Assembly (NCBI RefSeq): GCF_003719305.1
Contig: NZ_RARC01000010.1
Coordinates: 143,513 to 207,512, forward strand
Reading direction: 5' to 3'
Length of the DNA: 64,000 nucleotides
Origin: Mycolicibacterium stellerae
GTDB taxonomy: Bacteria > Actinomycetota > Actinomycetes > Mycobacteriales > Mycobacteriaceae
The translations under genes were made by a program, and so were the position numbers. Under the pieces are notes generated by a model that saw only the letters and a program-made list of their open reading frames with translations, was not told the origin of the DNA and ran no database searches. This document shows, piece by piece, positions 1 through 8,965 of the stretch; the first letter of the stretch is position 1, and every line of letters starts with the position of its first letter.

Positions 1-156
1 GTGCAGATCACAGGAAGCGAAACGGACTGGACGGCTCGGGTCGTCGAGACCGACACGGCTGCGGAGGAACTGGTGGAAGTTTCGGTCGTCCGCGTCAGCG
101 GCGGCGCGTCGTGGGTATTCGCTCCACGGAAATCGCTGCCGCTGACGGTGGTCTGA
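1..156 (+). CDS. 3' end of an unidentified gene (partial)
   Basis: An open frame enters at base 1 and ends at TGA 154-156, giving 51 residues ending SLPLTVV. The first codon is GTG, but no ribosome site can be seen because the window starts there, so I treat this as the C-terminus of a longer protein. The fragment alternates short hydrophobic and polar stretches and has no motif I recognise. It converges on the TetR gene on the other strand. I assign no function. Confidence 0.45.
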   Translation: MQITGSETDWTARVVETDTAAEELVEVSVVRVSGGASWVFAPRKSLPLTVV

Positions 157-165
157 GCCGAAGTG

Positions 166-768
166 TTAGCGCTCGACGACGCCCACCGCGGAGCCGACCC
201 ACCGACGCAGGTACTCGCGCAGCTCCTGGCCGGTACGGGGTGGACGGCCCGGATCGGTGACGAACGACTGGATGATCCGCAGTAAGTGTTCGGCGAGCTC
301 GTCGAGATCGTCGTCGCTGAAGCCGAGGCCTGCCCAGTCGACGTCGAACCGGCGCACCATCGAGTGACCGAAGTCGAGCGCGACGCTGCCCGTCACCGAC
401 TCGATATGGGGGTTCGGCCGTCCCGGCTCGATGAGAAGCCCGAGATGCTTGTCCTTGGGCAGCCACTCGAGTGCGGTGGCGATCGCCTCGGCGACGGCCT
501 CGACCGGGTCGGTGACGCCCTGCAGGTGTGCCTCCAGCCGGTCCATGAAATCGTCGGCGGCATGTACGGCGGCCGCCACCAGTAACGCGTCGGTGCTGGG
601 GAAGTACCGGTAGACGGTCTGGCGCGTCACGCCGAGCGTGCGTGCGACATCTGCGATGGAGAAGTCGGCACCTCGCGCGTCGATCGCTTTGCCCGCCGCG
701 GCGAGAATTCGCGCGATCGCTTCGTCGTCGCTGGCGGGTGCCGCGCCAGACCAGCCGTGGGTGCGCAC
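166..768 (-). CDS. TetR/AcrR-family repressor, partner of the upstream P450
   Basis: A 200-residue TetR-type regulator. The N-terminal helix-turn-helix spans about residues 37-58 (FSIADVARTLGVTRQTVYRYF), the classic TetR recognition pattern. The remainder is a helical ligand and dimer domain that I cannot match to a known inducer. The start is GTG at 768, only 16 nt after the P450 stop on the same strand, so the two genes should be co-transcribed. The perfect inverted repeat at 2025-2051 in front of the P450 is the obvious operator, implying feedback control of the pair. The family call is firm; the target is inferred. Confidence 0.88.
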   Translation of the reverse strand: MRTHGWSGAAPASDDEAIARILAAAGKAIDARGADFSIADVARTLGVTRQTVYRYFPSTDALLVAAAVHAADDFMDRLEAHLQGVTDPVEAVAEAIATALEWLPKDKHLGLLIEPGRPNPHIESVTGSVALDFGHSMVRRFDVDWAGLGFSDDDLDELAEHLLRIIQSFVTDPGRPPRTGQELREYLRRWVGSAVGVVER

Positions 769-784
769 GCGGTGAATACTACTG

Positions 785-2017
785 CTAGCCCTGGTAGGAC
801 ACCGCGAGCCGCTTGACGCCGTTGAGCCAGCCCGACCGAAGTCGTTGCGGCTCTGACAGTTTCGCGATGTCGGGAATCTGATCGGCGATCTCGTTGAAGA
901 TCAGTTTGATCTCCATGCGGGCCAGGTTCGCGCCGATGCAGAAGTGGGCGCCGTTTCCGCCGAAGCCGAGATGCGGGTTGGGGTCGCGCAGGATGTTGAA
1001 CTCGAAGGGCCGCTCGAAAACGGCGTCGTCGTAGTTGGCCGAGCTGTAGAAGAGGCCGGCGCGCTGACCCTCGCGGATGGTCACCCCGCCCAGTTCGGTG
1101 TCCGCCTGCGCGGTGCGCTGGAAGCAGTGCACCGGCGTGGCCCAGCGGACGATCTCGTCGGCGGCGGTTTCTGGGCGCTCCCGCTTGAACAGTTCCCACT
1201 GCTCGGGGTTTTCCAAGAACGCATTCATGCCGTGCGTCATCGCATTGCGCGTCGTCTCGTTGCCCGCGACGGCCAGCAGGATCACGAAGAACGCGAACTC
1301 GACGTCTTCCATCCATTCGCCGTCGACGTCGGCCTGCACCAGCTTCGTCACTATGTCGTCGCCGGGACAGCGGCGCCGCTCCTCGGCCATCGTGTACGCG
1401 TAGCCCATCAGCTCGGCGTTGGCCGCGACATAGTCCGACTCGAAATCGGGGTCTTCGGTGTTCATGATCGTGTTCGTCCAATGAAACAGCTTCTCGCGAT
1501 CGTCCTCCGGCACTCCGAGCATGTCGGCAATCGCCAGCAGCGGCAGGCGCATCGCGATGTCGTCGACAAAGTCGCCGCTGCCCTTTTCCCTTGCCGTGGC
1601 GACGATTTCGCGGGCCGCGGTGGCGAGCTTCTCCTCGAGCCCGGCGACCGCTCGCGGGGTGAACAACCGGGAGACCAGCTTGCGCAGCCGAGTGTGTTCT
1701 GGCGCGTCGTGATTGATCAGCATCGCCTTCGTCAGCTCGAGTTGGTCGGGTGTGGTGCCCTCGGGCATCCGCATCACGACGCCCTTGCGGTTCGTCGACC
1801 ACAGATCGCCGTCGCGGGAGATGGCCTTGATGTCCTCGTGGCGGGTGATCACCCAATACCCGCCGTCACCGAATATCGACTCGGGCTGCTCGTTCCACCA
1901 CACCGGCGCCGTCTTTCGAAGCTCGGCGAACTCGGTCACCGGAATGCCCTTTTCGAGAATGTCGGGGTTGGTGAAGTCGAAGCCGTCGCCGAAGGGGCAG
2001 GTCTGCATCGTTGCCAT
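785..2017 (-). CDS. Cytochrome P450, CYP125-like (steroid side-chain oxidase family)
   Basis: A 410-residue P450. Visible hallmarks are the I-helix AGNETTRN, the K-helix EIVR (ExxR) and the heme loop FGGNGAHFCIG with the thiolate Cys about 50 residues from the end. Phrases such as [22 protein letters not shown] and RLRSGWLNG strongly recall mycobacterial CYP125, which oxidises the terminal methyl of cholesterol or cholestenone side chains. A sterol or branched lipid substrate is inference. ATG 2017 is preferred over GTG 2032 because a -10 box (TATGGT) lies 6 nt upstream of it, a leaderless layout. The gene leads an operon with its TetR gene. Confidence 0.9.
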   Translation of the reverse strand: MATMQTCPFGDGFDFTNPDILEKGIPVTEFAELRKTAPVWWNEQPESIFGDGGYWVITRHEDIKAISRDGDLWSTNRKGVVMRMPEGTTPDQLELTKAMLINHDAPEHTRLRKLVSRLFTPRAVAGLEEKLATAAREIVATAREKGSGDFVDDIAMRLPLLAIADMLGVPEDDREKLFHWTNTIMNTEDPDFESDYVAANAELMGYAYTMAEERRRCPGDDIVTKLVQADVDGEWMEDVEFAFFVILLAVAGNETTRNAMTHGMNAFLENPEQWELFKRERPETAADEIVRWATPVHCFQRTAQADTELGGVTIREGQRAGLFYSSANYDDAVFERPFEFNILRDPNPHLGFGGNGAHFCIGANLARMEIKLIFNEIADQIPDIAKLSEPQRLRSGWLNGVKRLAVSYQG

Positions 2018-2024
2018 TCGTCGA

Positions 2025-2051
2025 CCATACACTGATATGTCAAGTGTATGG
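2025..2051. promoter_or_regulatory. Perfect inverted-repeat TetR operator over the P450 promoter
   Basis: Arms CCATACACT (2025-2033) and AGTGTATGG (2043-2051) are exact reverse complements with a 9-bp spacer. On the minus strand the proximal arm contains TATGGT, the likely -10 of the P450 gene, so a bound dimer would block RNA polymerase. This size and symmetry are typical of TetR-family operators. Confidence 0.75.
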
Positions 2052-2094
2052 CCTAACTAAATGGACATTGCGCACCGTCGCGCGGTGGTGCGAT

Positions 2095-2100
2095 TAGGGT
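2095..2100 (+). promoter_or_regulatory. Leaderless -10 box of purD (TAGGGT)
   Basis: TAGGGT fits mycobacterial TANNNT and lies 8 nt before GTG 2109, so transcription should start at the start codon. Confidence 0.5.
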
Positions 2101-2108
2101 TGGCAACC

Positions 2109-3377
2109 GTGCGCGTCCTCGTGATCGGATCCGGTGCCCGCGAACATGCGCTGCTGCTCGCACTGCGCAGAGACCCCGAGGTGGAAAGCCTGGCGATCGC
2201 GCCGGGCAACGCGGGAACCGCGGCGATCGCCGACCAGTACGACGTCGAGATCACATCGGGTGACGCGGTGGCGGCGCTTGGCCAGAAGCTGGGTGCTGAC
2301 CTGGTCGTGATCGGGCCCGAAGTGCCACTGGTCGTGGGTGTGGCCGACGCCGTCCGGGCCGCGGGAATCGCGTGCTTCGGGCCGACGAAGGAGGCCGCGC
2401 GCATCGAGGGGTCGAAGTCCTTCGCCAAGGACGTGATGTCGGCGGCGGGCGTCCGCACCGCCAGAAGCGAGATCGTCGACAACCCCGCCCGTCTCGACGC
2501 GGCGCTGGATCGGTTCGGGCCAGGAAGCGGCGAGGCGGCATGGGTGGTCAAGGACGACGGCCTTGCCGCGGGCAAGGGCGTGGTGGTGACGACCGATCGC
2601 GACGCCGCACGCGCGCACGCGGCAAGCCTCCTCGACGCTGGACACCCGGTATTGCTCGAGTCATTCCTCGACGGGCCGGAGGTGTCGCTGTTCTGCGTGG
2701 TCGACGGCGAGACCGTGGTGCCGCTGCTGGCTGCCCAGGACTTCAAGAGGGTCGGTGACGGTGACACCGGACCCAACACCGGCGGAATGGGTGCCTACGC
2801 GCCGCTGGCCTGGCTACCCGACGAGGTGACGAAGCGGATCGTCGACGACGTCGTCAAACCCGTTGCGGCAGAGCTTGTCAGGCGCGACAGCTCATTCTCG
2901 GGGCTGCTGTACGCCGGCCTGGCGATCACCTCGCAGGGGCCCGCGGTCGTCGAGTTCAACTGCCGTTTCGGTGATCCCGAGACCCAGTCGGTGCTCGCCC
3001 TGCTGGAATCGCCGCTCGGCCAACTACTGCATGCCGCCGCCACCGGGAGCCTCGCCGACCAGCCGCCGCTGCGCTGGCGCGACGGCGCAGCGGTGACCGT
3101 GGTGCTGGCGGCCGAGAACTATCCGGGGCGACCACGGGTGGGTGATGTGATCGTCGGCACCGAAGCAGACGGCGTGCTGCACGCAGGCACCGCGCGTCGC
3201 GACGACGGCGCCATCGTCTCCTCCGGCGGCCGGGTGCTCTCGGTGGTGGGCACGGGGCAAGACCTGGCCGCCGCGCGCGACCATGCCTACCATCTGATCA
3301 AGTCGATCAAGTTGCCCGGCAGCCACTTTCGCAGCGATATCGGGCTGGCGGCGGCCGAGGGTCGCGTCACCGTCTAG
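2109..3377 (+). CDS. purD: Phosphoribosylamine-glycine ligase (GAR synthetase)
   Basis: This 422-residue ATP-grasp enzyme joins glycine to 5-phosphoribosylamine, the second step of de novo purine synthesis in the cytosol. It opens with [16 protein letters not shown], the PurD N-domain signature, and carries the central [17 protein letters not shown] and the [12 protein letters not shown] metal/ATP segment. GTG 2109 was chosen because it gives the family N-terminus and length, and a -10 box sits 8 nt upstream. The open frame extends 16 codons further without resembling PurD. It faces away from the P450 operon. Confidence 0.97.
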   Translation: MRVLVIGSGAREHALLLALRRDPEVESLAIAPGNAGTAAIADQYDVEITSGDAVAALGQKLGADLVVIGPEVPLVVGVADAVRAAGIACFGPTKEAARIEGSKSFAKDVMSAAGVRTARSEIVDNPARLDAALDRFGPGSGEAAWVVKDDGLAAGKGVVVTTDRDAARAHAASLLDAGHPVLLESFLDGPEVSLFCVVDGETVVPLLAAQDFKRVGDGDTGPNTGGMGAYAPLAWLPDEVTKRIVDDVVKPVAAELVRRDSSFSGLLYAGLAITSQGPAVVEFNCRFGDPETQSVLALLESPLGQLLHAAATGSLADQPPLRWRDGAAVTVVLAAENYPGRPRVGDVIVGTEADGVLHAGTARRDDGAIVSSGGRVLSVVGTGQDLAAARDHAYHLIKSIKLPGSHFRSDIGLAAAEGRVTV

Positions 3378-3389
3378 GCCACGGGTGGG

Positions 3390-4313
3390 TCATACCGTCA
3401 GAAGCGGCGCGACCCATTCCAATTCGGCGGGCAGCTGCGAACTCCAGAAACCGCCGTCGTGACCGCCCGGTGAGAAGCCGCCCGCGGGTGGGTTGGGCAG
3501 CTGCGCGATGAACTGTTTCGTCGCCGAGTAGAAGGGATCGCTGTCACCGCAGTCGATCCGGATCGGTATCGACCCGAGCGCCGGGAGGCCCCACACGGTG
3601 TTGGCCGCATAGTCGTCGGCGCCGTCGAACGCCCCTGGAGCGGCCCCGCCCGACGACGTCCACAACGCCGGGCTGACCGCGCAGATCGCCGCGGTGCGCG
3701 CCGGACCGAGCCGGTCGCCCAAAAGCAGCGCGCCGTAGCCGCCCATCGACCAGCCGAGAAACGCCACCCGCGAAGTGTCCAGCCCCTGTGAGCCGAGCAT
3801 CGGGATCAGTTCGTCGAGCACCATCGCGCCGGAGTCCTCACCCGACGCGCGCTTGTGCCAGTACCCCCCGCCGCCGTCGACGGCGACCACCGCGAAGGGC
3901 GGCAGGCCCGCGGCGACCGCTTGAGCCAAACCCTGCTCCACGCCCCCCGCCATCACCTGTGCCGCGTCGCCGCCCTTGCCGTGCAGCGCGATGACGGGCC
4001 TCAGAGACTGGGTCTGTCCCGGCGGCCGCGCGATCGCCCAATTGGTGTCGATGCCACCGCGCGCGGCCGACACGAACGACCCGTTGATGTATGTCGGTGC
4101 AGCGGTGGGCGCGGGCTCAAGAGGGGCGGGCGGCGCCAACGGCGCCAGTGGGGTACCGGCGCTCGTCATCTCCACCGGCGGACCCGCGATGGACGGATCC
4201 GACTCGCGCAGGGTGCCGAACGCGAAGGCGCCTGCGGCCCCTGCGACCGCACTGACGCCGAGTCGCATCATCGCCCGGCGGCTCAACGGATTGCCTCGCA
4301 TGCGGGCCATCAT
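3390..4313 (-). CDS. Exported alpha/beta-hydrolase (esterase-like, Rv0774c type)
   Basis: A 307-residue secreted hydrolase. The N-terminus has twin arginines before a hydrophobic stretch (SRRAMMRLG then an Ala/Gly-rich core), consistent with a Tat signal, followed by a Pro/Ala-rich linker of about 30 residues. The catalytic domain shows the nucleophile elbow GWSMGG, a CGDSDPF stretch with the likely acid, and GGHDGGFW with the likely His. M. tuberculosis Rv0774c, at the same place beside purD, is described as an exported esterase. Several in-frame ATGs lie at 4313-4301. The TetR gene at 4443 is divergent and may control it. Confidence 0.82.
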   Translation of the reverse strand: MMARMRGNPLSRRAMMRLGVSAVAGAAGAFAFGTLRESDPSIAGPPVEMTSAGTPLAPLAPPAPLEPAPTAAPTYINGSFVSAARGGIDTNWAIARPPGQTQSLRPVIALHGKGGDAAQVMAGGVEQGLAQAVAAGLPPFAVVAVDGGGGYWHKRASGEDSGAMVLDELIPMLGSQGLDTSRVAFLGWSMGGYGALLLGDRLGPARTAAICAVSPALWTSSGGAAPGAFDGADDYAANTVWGLPALGSIPIRIDCGDSDPFYSATKQFIAQLPNPPAGGFSPGGHDGGFWSSQLPAELEWVAPLLTV

Positions 4314-4442
4314 GCCATTGGATGCTGGCGTACCTGCGGGCATGTTTGGGCAAATGCATCCAAATCGATTGGCGTGTCGACTTCCTGTGTAAAGCCTTTG
4401 CTTTAGCCGAAAGAGCCATCTCGACCTCGTGTGGCTGGCAGC

Positions 4443-5099
4443 ATGCAAAGAGTGACGGCAGCGGTGACACCCAAGGGCGTACGCAGGAAGTACGCGCTGG
4501 TGACTGCGGCCGCCGACCTGCTGTGTGAAGGCGGGTTCGACGCCGTGCGGCATCGTGCCGTTGCACGCCGGGCAGGGTTGCCGTTGGCGGCGACCACGTA
4601 TTACTTTTCGTCCCTCGACGACCTGATCGTCAAGGCCGTCGAGCACGTCGGTGCACTCGAAGCGCAGCAGCTTCGTGAGCGGGTCGCCGGGTTGTCGCGA
4701 CGTCGTCGCGGCGCCGAGGCGACCGTCGACGTGTTGGTGGATCTGCTTGTGGGCGACGACCCCTGCGTCGGAGACCAACCCGAGACACAGGTGAGCGAGC
4801 AGTTGATCTCGCGGTACGAGCGCTATATCGCGTGCGCGCGACAGCCGGCCCTGCGCGAGGTGCAGCGGCGAATTCTGCAGCAGCGGACCGATGCGGTCGT
4901 CAAGGTCGTGGATCTATGCGGCCGGTCTGTTCGCGCGGAACTCGTTCCCGCGTTGGTGTGCGCCGTCGACGGTGCAGTGGTGGCTGCGCTTGTCGACGAC
5001 GGCGACGGCCCGCGCGGCACCGCGCGCGCGACATTGATCGACGTCATCGACGTGCTCGCCCCGATCACGGCACCATTGCTCACTGCAGCTCCCGGCTGA
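4443..5099 (+). CDS. TetR-family regulator (Rv0775-like)
   Basis: A 218-residue regulator with a helix-turn-helix around residues 30-55 (FDAVRHRAVARRAGLPLAATTYYF), the short-turn TetR form. The C-terminal half is helical with Val/Ala-rich segments and no recognised ligand pocket. It is divergent from the exported esterase across about 130 bp, an arrangement that usually means the regulator controls its neighbour. I saw no convincing palindrome in that gap. ATG 4443 was preferred over GTG 4431 because the homologous N-terminus starts near it. Confidence 0.83.
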   Translation: MQRVTAAVTPKGVRRKYALVTAAADLLCEGGFDAVRHRAVARRAGLPLAATTYYFSSLDDLIVKAVEHVGALEAQQLRERVAGLSRRRRGAEATVDVLVDLLVGDDPCVGDQPETQVSEQLISRYERYIACARQPALREVQRRILQQRTDAVVKVVDLCGRSVRAELVPALVCAVDGAVVAALVDDGDGPRGTARATLIDVIDVLAPITAPLLTAAPG

Positions 5100-5200
5100 T
5101 TCTCCTCACCGCGTCGGTCCTGTTTGCATCGTTGCGGGTGCAGGGCGACTAGTGCTGGTCAATGATGGGGTACTCACAGCCGTCTGACAGGGGAGGTGCC

Positions 5201-6625
5201 GTGGCCGATTCCGATACCGCCGAAAAGCAGCCCGAACTAAAGCGGGTGATGGGCCCGGGATTGCTATTGCTGTTCGTGGTTGGCGACATCCTCGGCACCG
5301 GCGTCTATGCGCTCACCGGAGACGTCGCCGCCGAAGTCGGTGGTGCTGCCTGGGTTCCCTTCCTCGTCGCATTCCTCATCGCCACGGTCACCGCGTTCAG
5401 CTACCTCGAGCTGGTCACCAAATATCCTCAGGCCGCGGGTGCTGCGCTCTACGCGCACAAGGCATTTGGGATTCAGTTCGTGACATTCCTGATCGCCTTT
5501 GTGGTGATGTGCTCAGGAATCACCTCGGCGTCGACGGCGGCCCGAACCTTCGCCTCCAACTTCTTCAAAGGCTTCGACTTCAGTCTGGGGAAAGCCGGTA
5601 TCGTCGCGCTGGCGTTATTCTTCATAATCGCGCTCGCATTGATCAACCTGCGTGGGGTTGGCGAAAGCGTCAAGCTCAACGTGTTCCTGACGATCATTGA
5701 GATCAGTGGTCTGATTCTGGTGATTCTGGTGGGGTTGTGGGCGTTCACCGGCGGCGCGGATGTGGACTTCTCGCGCGTGGTGGCGTTCGACACTCCCGAG
5801 GACAAGAACGCCTTCATGGCCGTCACCGCGGCGACCTCGCTGGCCTTCTTCGCGATGGTGGGTTTCGAGGACTCGGTCAACATGGCCGAGGAGACCAAGG
5901 ATCCGGTGAAGATTTTTCCGAAGATGCTGCTGACGGGCCTCGGCATCGCAGGCATCGTTTACATCCTTGTGTCGATCGTGGCGGTGGCGCTGGTGCCGAT
6001 CGGCGAGCTTGAGGCCAGCGACACCCCGTTGGTAGAGGTCGTCAAGGCCGGTGCGCCCGGGCTGCCGATCGACAAGATCCTCCCGTTCATCACGATGTTC
6101 GCGGTGTCCAACACGGCGCTGATCAACATGTTGATGGCCAGCAGGCTGATCTACGGCATGGCCCGTCAGCACGTGCTGCCGCCGGTGCTGGGAAGGGTGC
6201 ATCCGCGTACCCGCGCTCCGTGGGTGGCCATCATCTTCACCACGTGCATCGCCGTCGGCCTGCTCATCTACGTGACGGCGTTCGCCAACGACAAGGCGAT
6301 CAGCGTTCTGGGCGGAACGACATCGCTTCTTCTGCTTGCGGTATTCGCCGTCGTCAACGTCGCGGTTCTGGTGCTGAGGCGCGACGTGCAGGCGGCGGGC
6401 GGTCACTTCAAGACCCCGACCATCCTTCCGGTCATCGGCTTTATCACCTCGCTGTACCTGGTGACGCCGCTGTCGGGCCGGCCGGTGCAGCAGTACATCC
6501 TGGCGGGCATCCTCGTCGTCATCGGCATCGCGCTGTTCTTCGTCACGATGGCGATCAACCGCAGGCTCGGCGTTGAAGACGCGGGCATCAAGGACCCGAC
6601 GCGGCTGGGCCAAGCGCCCGACTAG
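5201..6625 (+). CDS. APC-superfamily amino-acid permease
   Basis: A 474-residue integral membrane transporter with about 12 hydrophobic helices. The first carries GDILGTGVYALTG, the unwound-helix substrate motif of APC permeases, and later segments include ITSASTAARTFASNF and SLAFFAMVGFEDSVNMAEETKDP, typical of basic or neutral amino-acid carriers. Substrate cannot be told from sequence. GTG 5201 is preferred because GGGAGG lies at 5191-5196; ATG codons at 5162 and 5165 would add 13 residues without a better ribosome site. It stands alone between a TetR gene and a convergent DUF429 gene. Confidence 0.9.
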   Translation: MADSDTAEKQPELKRVMGPGLLLLFVVGDILGTGVYALTGDVAAEVGGAAWVPFLVAFLIATVTAFSYLELVTKYPQAAGAALYAHKAFGIQFVTFLIAFVVMCSGITSASTAARTFASNFFKGFDFSLGKAGIVALALFFIIALALINLRGVGESVKLNVFLTIIEISGLILVILVGLWAFTGGADVDFSRVVAFDTPEDKNAFMAVTAATSLAFFAMVGFEDSVNMAEETKDPVKIFPKMLLTGLGIAGIVYILVSIVAVALVPIGELEASDTPLVEVVKAGAPGLPIDKILPFITMFAVSNTALINMLMASRLIYGMARQHVLPPVLGRVHPRTRAPWVAIIFTTCIAVGLLIYVTAFANDKAISVLGGTTSLLLLAVFAVVNVAVLVLRRDVQAAGGHFKTPTILPVIGFITSLYLVTPLSGRPVQQYILAGILVVIGIALFFVTMAINRRLGVEDAGIKDPTRLGQAPD

Positions 6626-6635
6626 CTTCGCCAGT

Positions 6636-7493
6636 TCACAACCGGTACAGCCGTTCCCGGATCGTTCGGGCTTCGATCTGCGCCTGCGCAAGCAGCTCCT
6701 CGAGATGTGAAAGGCGTTGGTGTAGTTCGTCGCTGGGCGGCGGCACCACACGTCTGCGTGGGGTGGGCGCCAGGTCCGGCGGCAGGCTGGGGGTGACGAT
6801 GTAGCCGTTTTCGAAGTCGCCGTAAACGGTCACGTCGTCGGGCCGTTGGTACCAGTACAGCGCGACGTAAGCACACAGCACCGCGTCGACCGGATCCTCG
6901 TCGCGGTCGAGCTGGACCGGCTTGGTGGCGGCCTCCACCCGTCTGCGAAGTTCTACCCAGCCGACGCTGCGATTGGCCCGCAGCCGAGGGGTCTCGTCGT
7001 CGAGTCCTTCGATCAGCGTCATCAACTTCAGCAACTCGCGCTGACGATCACCAAAAGTGCCGCGCTTGTATTTCAGCGTCTTCTCGAGGTGGAACAGGAC
7101 GACCGTCGCCGGGTGGGGATAGACCTCGATGGCCTTCCTGGTCGAGCCCGATGCGGGATCCATGTCGAGATCGAGGGCGGTCGCCAACCTGGCGGCGCGG
7201 GGATTCTTGAGTTCAGGCTTTTCGGCGAACGCGGGACGCGCTCCGGCATCGAACTTCGCGAAGTCGCGGTTGAACGCCGTCTCGGCGGGTCGTTGGCCGG
7301 TCTGGTTGTTGACGATCAGCGGCGCGTCGAACGCGACGATGCATTCTCCCGCCGTGAACGGCGCGATGGCGTCGATGATGTCGGCGTCGTCCTGGGCCGC
7401 ACCGACGTGCAGGAGCCGACCGTCGCCGTCGATGGCCGCGACACCGGTCTGATTTTTCTCGCCCCAAGCGAGATCGAGCCCAACGAAGCGCAT
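6636..7493 (-). CDS. DUF429 family protein (Rv0776c-like)
   Basis: A 285-residue soluble protein beginning MRFVGLDLAWG, the ribonuclease-H-like first strand found in DUF429 proteins, followed by CIVAFDAPLIVNN and IEVYPHPATVVLF. The middle carries DPVDAVLCAYVALYW, another conserved block. The last 40 residues are charged and heptad-like (LSHLEELLAQAQIEARTIRERLYRL), probably a coiled coil. The biochemical role of the family is unknown to me. It converges on the permease (10 nt between stops) and diverges from purB. Confidence 0.8.
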   Translation of the reverse strand: MRFVGLDLAWGEKNQTGVAAIDGDGRLLHVGAAQDDADIIDAIAPFTAGECIVAFDAPLIVNNQTGQRPAETAFNRDFAKFDAGARPAFAEKPELKNPRAARLATALDLDMDPASGSTRKAIEVYPHPATVVLFHLEKTLKYKRGTFGDRQRELLKLMTLIEGLDDETPRLRANRSVGWVELRRRVEAATKPVQLDRDEDPVDAVLCAYVALYWYQRPDDVTVYGDFENGYIVTPSLPPDLAPTPRRRVVPPPSDELHQRLSHLEELLAQAQIEARTIRERLYRL

Positions 7494-7532
7494 AGGGCTA
7501 CTGTGCCTTAAACGTGCGCCTGCCCGCCGCCG

Positions 7533-7538
7533 TAAGCT
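7533..7538 (+). promoter_or_regulatory. Leaderless -10 box of purB (TAAGCT)
   Basis: TAAGCT lies 8 nt before GTG 7547, placing the transcription start at or beside the start codon. Confidence 0.55.
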
Positions 7539-7546
7539 GTGTATTT

Positions 7547-8965
7547 GTGGCGATTCCCAACGTGCTGGCCAGCAGGTATGCCAGCGACGAGATGGTCGCG
7601 ATCTGGTCGCCGGAGGCCAAGATCGTCGGTGAGCGCCGACTGTGGCTTGCGGTGCTGCGCGCGCAGGCCGAGTTGGGCGTCAACGTTCCTGACGGCGTGA
7701 TCGACGACTATGAACGGGTGATCGACGACGTCGATCTGGCCTCGATCGCCGAACGCGAGCGGGTGTTGCGCCACGACGTCAAGGCGCGCATCGAGGAATT
7801 CAACGCGTTGGCAGGCCACGAGCACGTACACAAAGGCATGACGAGCCGGGACCTGACGGAAAACGTTGAGCAGCTGCAGATCCGCCGCTCGCTGGAACTG
7901 GTCTTCTCCCATGGTGTCGCGGTGGTGGCGCGGCTGGCCGAGCGCGCGATCAGCTACCGCGACCTGGTGATGGCGGGCCGCAGTCACAACGTCGCGGCGC
8001 AGGCGACGACGTTGGGCAAGCGGTTCGCGTCCGCGGCGGAGGAGATGCTGATCGCGTTGTCCCGGCTGCGCGAACTGATCGACCGCTATCCGTTGCGGGG
8101 CGTCAAGGGTCCGATGGGCACCGCGCAGGACATGCTCGACCTGTTCGACGGTGACACGTCGCGGCTCGCGGATTTGGAGCGCCGCATCGCCGAATACCTT
8201 GGCTTCACCGAGATCCTGACCAGCGTCGGCCAGGTGTACCCGCGATCGCTCGACCACGACGTGGTGTCGGCGCTGGTGCAGGTGGGTGCGGGGCCGTCGT
8301 CGCTGGCACACACCATTCGGTTGATGGCTGGCCACGAACTGGTGACCGAGGGCTTCGCGCCCGGCCAGGTCGGTTCGTCGGCGATGCCGCACAAGATGAA
8401 CACGCGATCGTGCGAGCGGGTCAACGGGCTGCAGGTGATACTGCGCGGCTACGCGTCGATGGCCGCCGAACTTGCTGGGGCGCAATGGAATGAGGGCGAC
8501 GTGTTCTGCTCGGTGGTGCGCCGCGTCGCACTGCCAGACGCATTCTTCGCCATCGACGGGCAGACCGAGACGTTCCTCACGGTGCTCGACGAGTTCGGCG
8601 CCTATCCCGCGGTGATTCAACGGGAACTCGACCGCTATCTGCCGTTCCTGGCGACAACCCGAATCCTGATCGCGGCGGTGCGCGCAGGCATGGGGCGCGA
8701 GGCCGCGCACGAAGTCATCAAGGAGAACGCGGTCGCGGTCGCGTTGGCGATGCGGGAGAAGGGCGCCGAGCCCGACCTGTTGGACCGGTTGGCCTCCGAC
8801 AAGCGCTTGCCGCTGGACCGGGCGGCGTTGGATGCGGCGTTGGCGGACAAGCAAGCGTTCACCGGCGCGGCGGGCAGTCAAGTCGACACCGTCGCCGCGG
8901 CGGTGGACGAACTGGTCAGCCGCTATCCCGAGGCGGCGAAGTACACCTCGGGTGCCATCCTGTGA
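7547..8965 (+). CDS. purB: Adenylosuccinate lyase
   Basis: This 472-residue member of the fumarase/aspartase superfamily releases fumarate from SAICAR and from adenylosuccinate, serving both IMP and AMP synthesis. The signature loop [14 protein letters not shown] is present, with the upstream catalytic block [17 protein letters not shown] and the substrate segment [15 protein letters not shown] 7547 gives the normal length and start ([13 protein letters not shown]) and matches the -10 box upstream. The stop overlaps the next gene as GTGA, so the P450 behind it is probably translationally coupled. Confidence 0.97.
   Translation: MAIPNVLASRYASDEMVAIWSPEAKIVGERRLWLAVLRAQAELGVNVPDGVIDDYERVIDDVDLASIAERERVLRHDVKARIEEFNALAGHEHVHKGMTSRDLTENVEQLQIRRSLELVFSHGVAVVARLAERAISYRDLVMAGRSHNVAAQATTLGKRFASAAEEMLIALSRLRELIDRYPLRGVKGPMGTAQDMLDLFDGDTSRLADLERRIAEYLGFTEILTSVGQVYPRSLDHDVVSALVQVGAGPSSLAHTIRLMAGHELVTEGFAPGQVGSSAMPHKMNTRSCERVNGLQVILRGYASMAAELAGAQWNEGDVFCSVVRRVALPDAFFAIDGQTETFLTVLDEFGAYPAVIQRELDRYLPFLATTRILIAAVRAGMGREAAHEVIKENAVAVALAMREKGAEPDLLDRLASDKRLPLDRAALDAALADKQAFTGAAGSQVDTVAAAVDELVSRYPEAAKYTSGAIL

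Noticed and set aside
944..2035. 363-residue frame opposite the P450 gene
   Set aside because: It mirrors the codon pattern of the P450 in a GC-rich genome; no family-like motif appears, while the P450 has all of its motifs.
3788..4406. Plus-strand frames opposite the exported esterase
   Set aside because: Arg/Pro-rich shadows of the Ala/Pro-rich linker; no start signal or motif.
5615..6751. 378-residue frame opposite the amino-acid permease
   Set aside because: Composition is Arg/His/Asp-rich low-complexity, typical of an antisense shadow of a membrane-protein gene.
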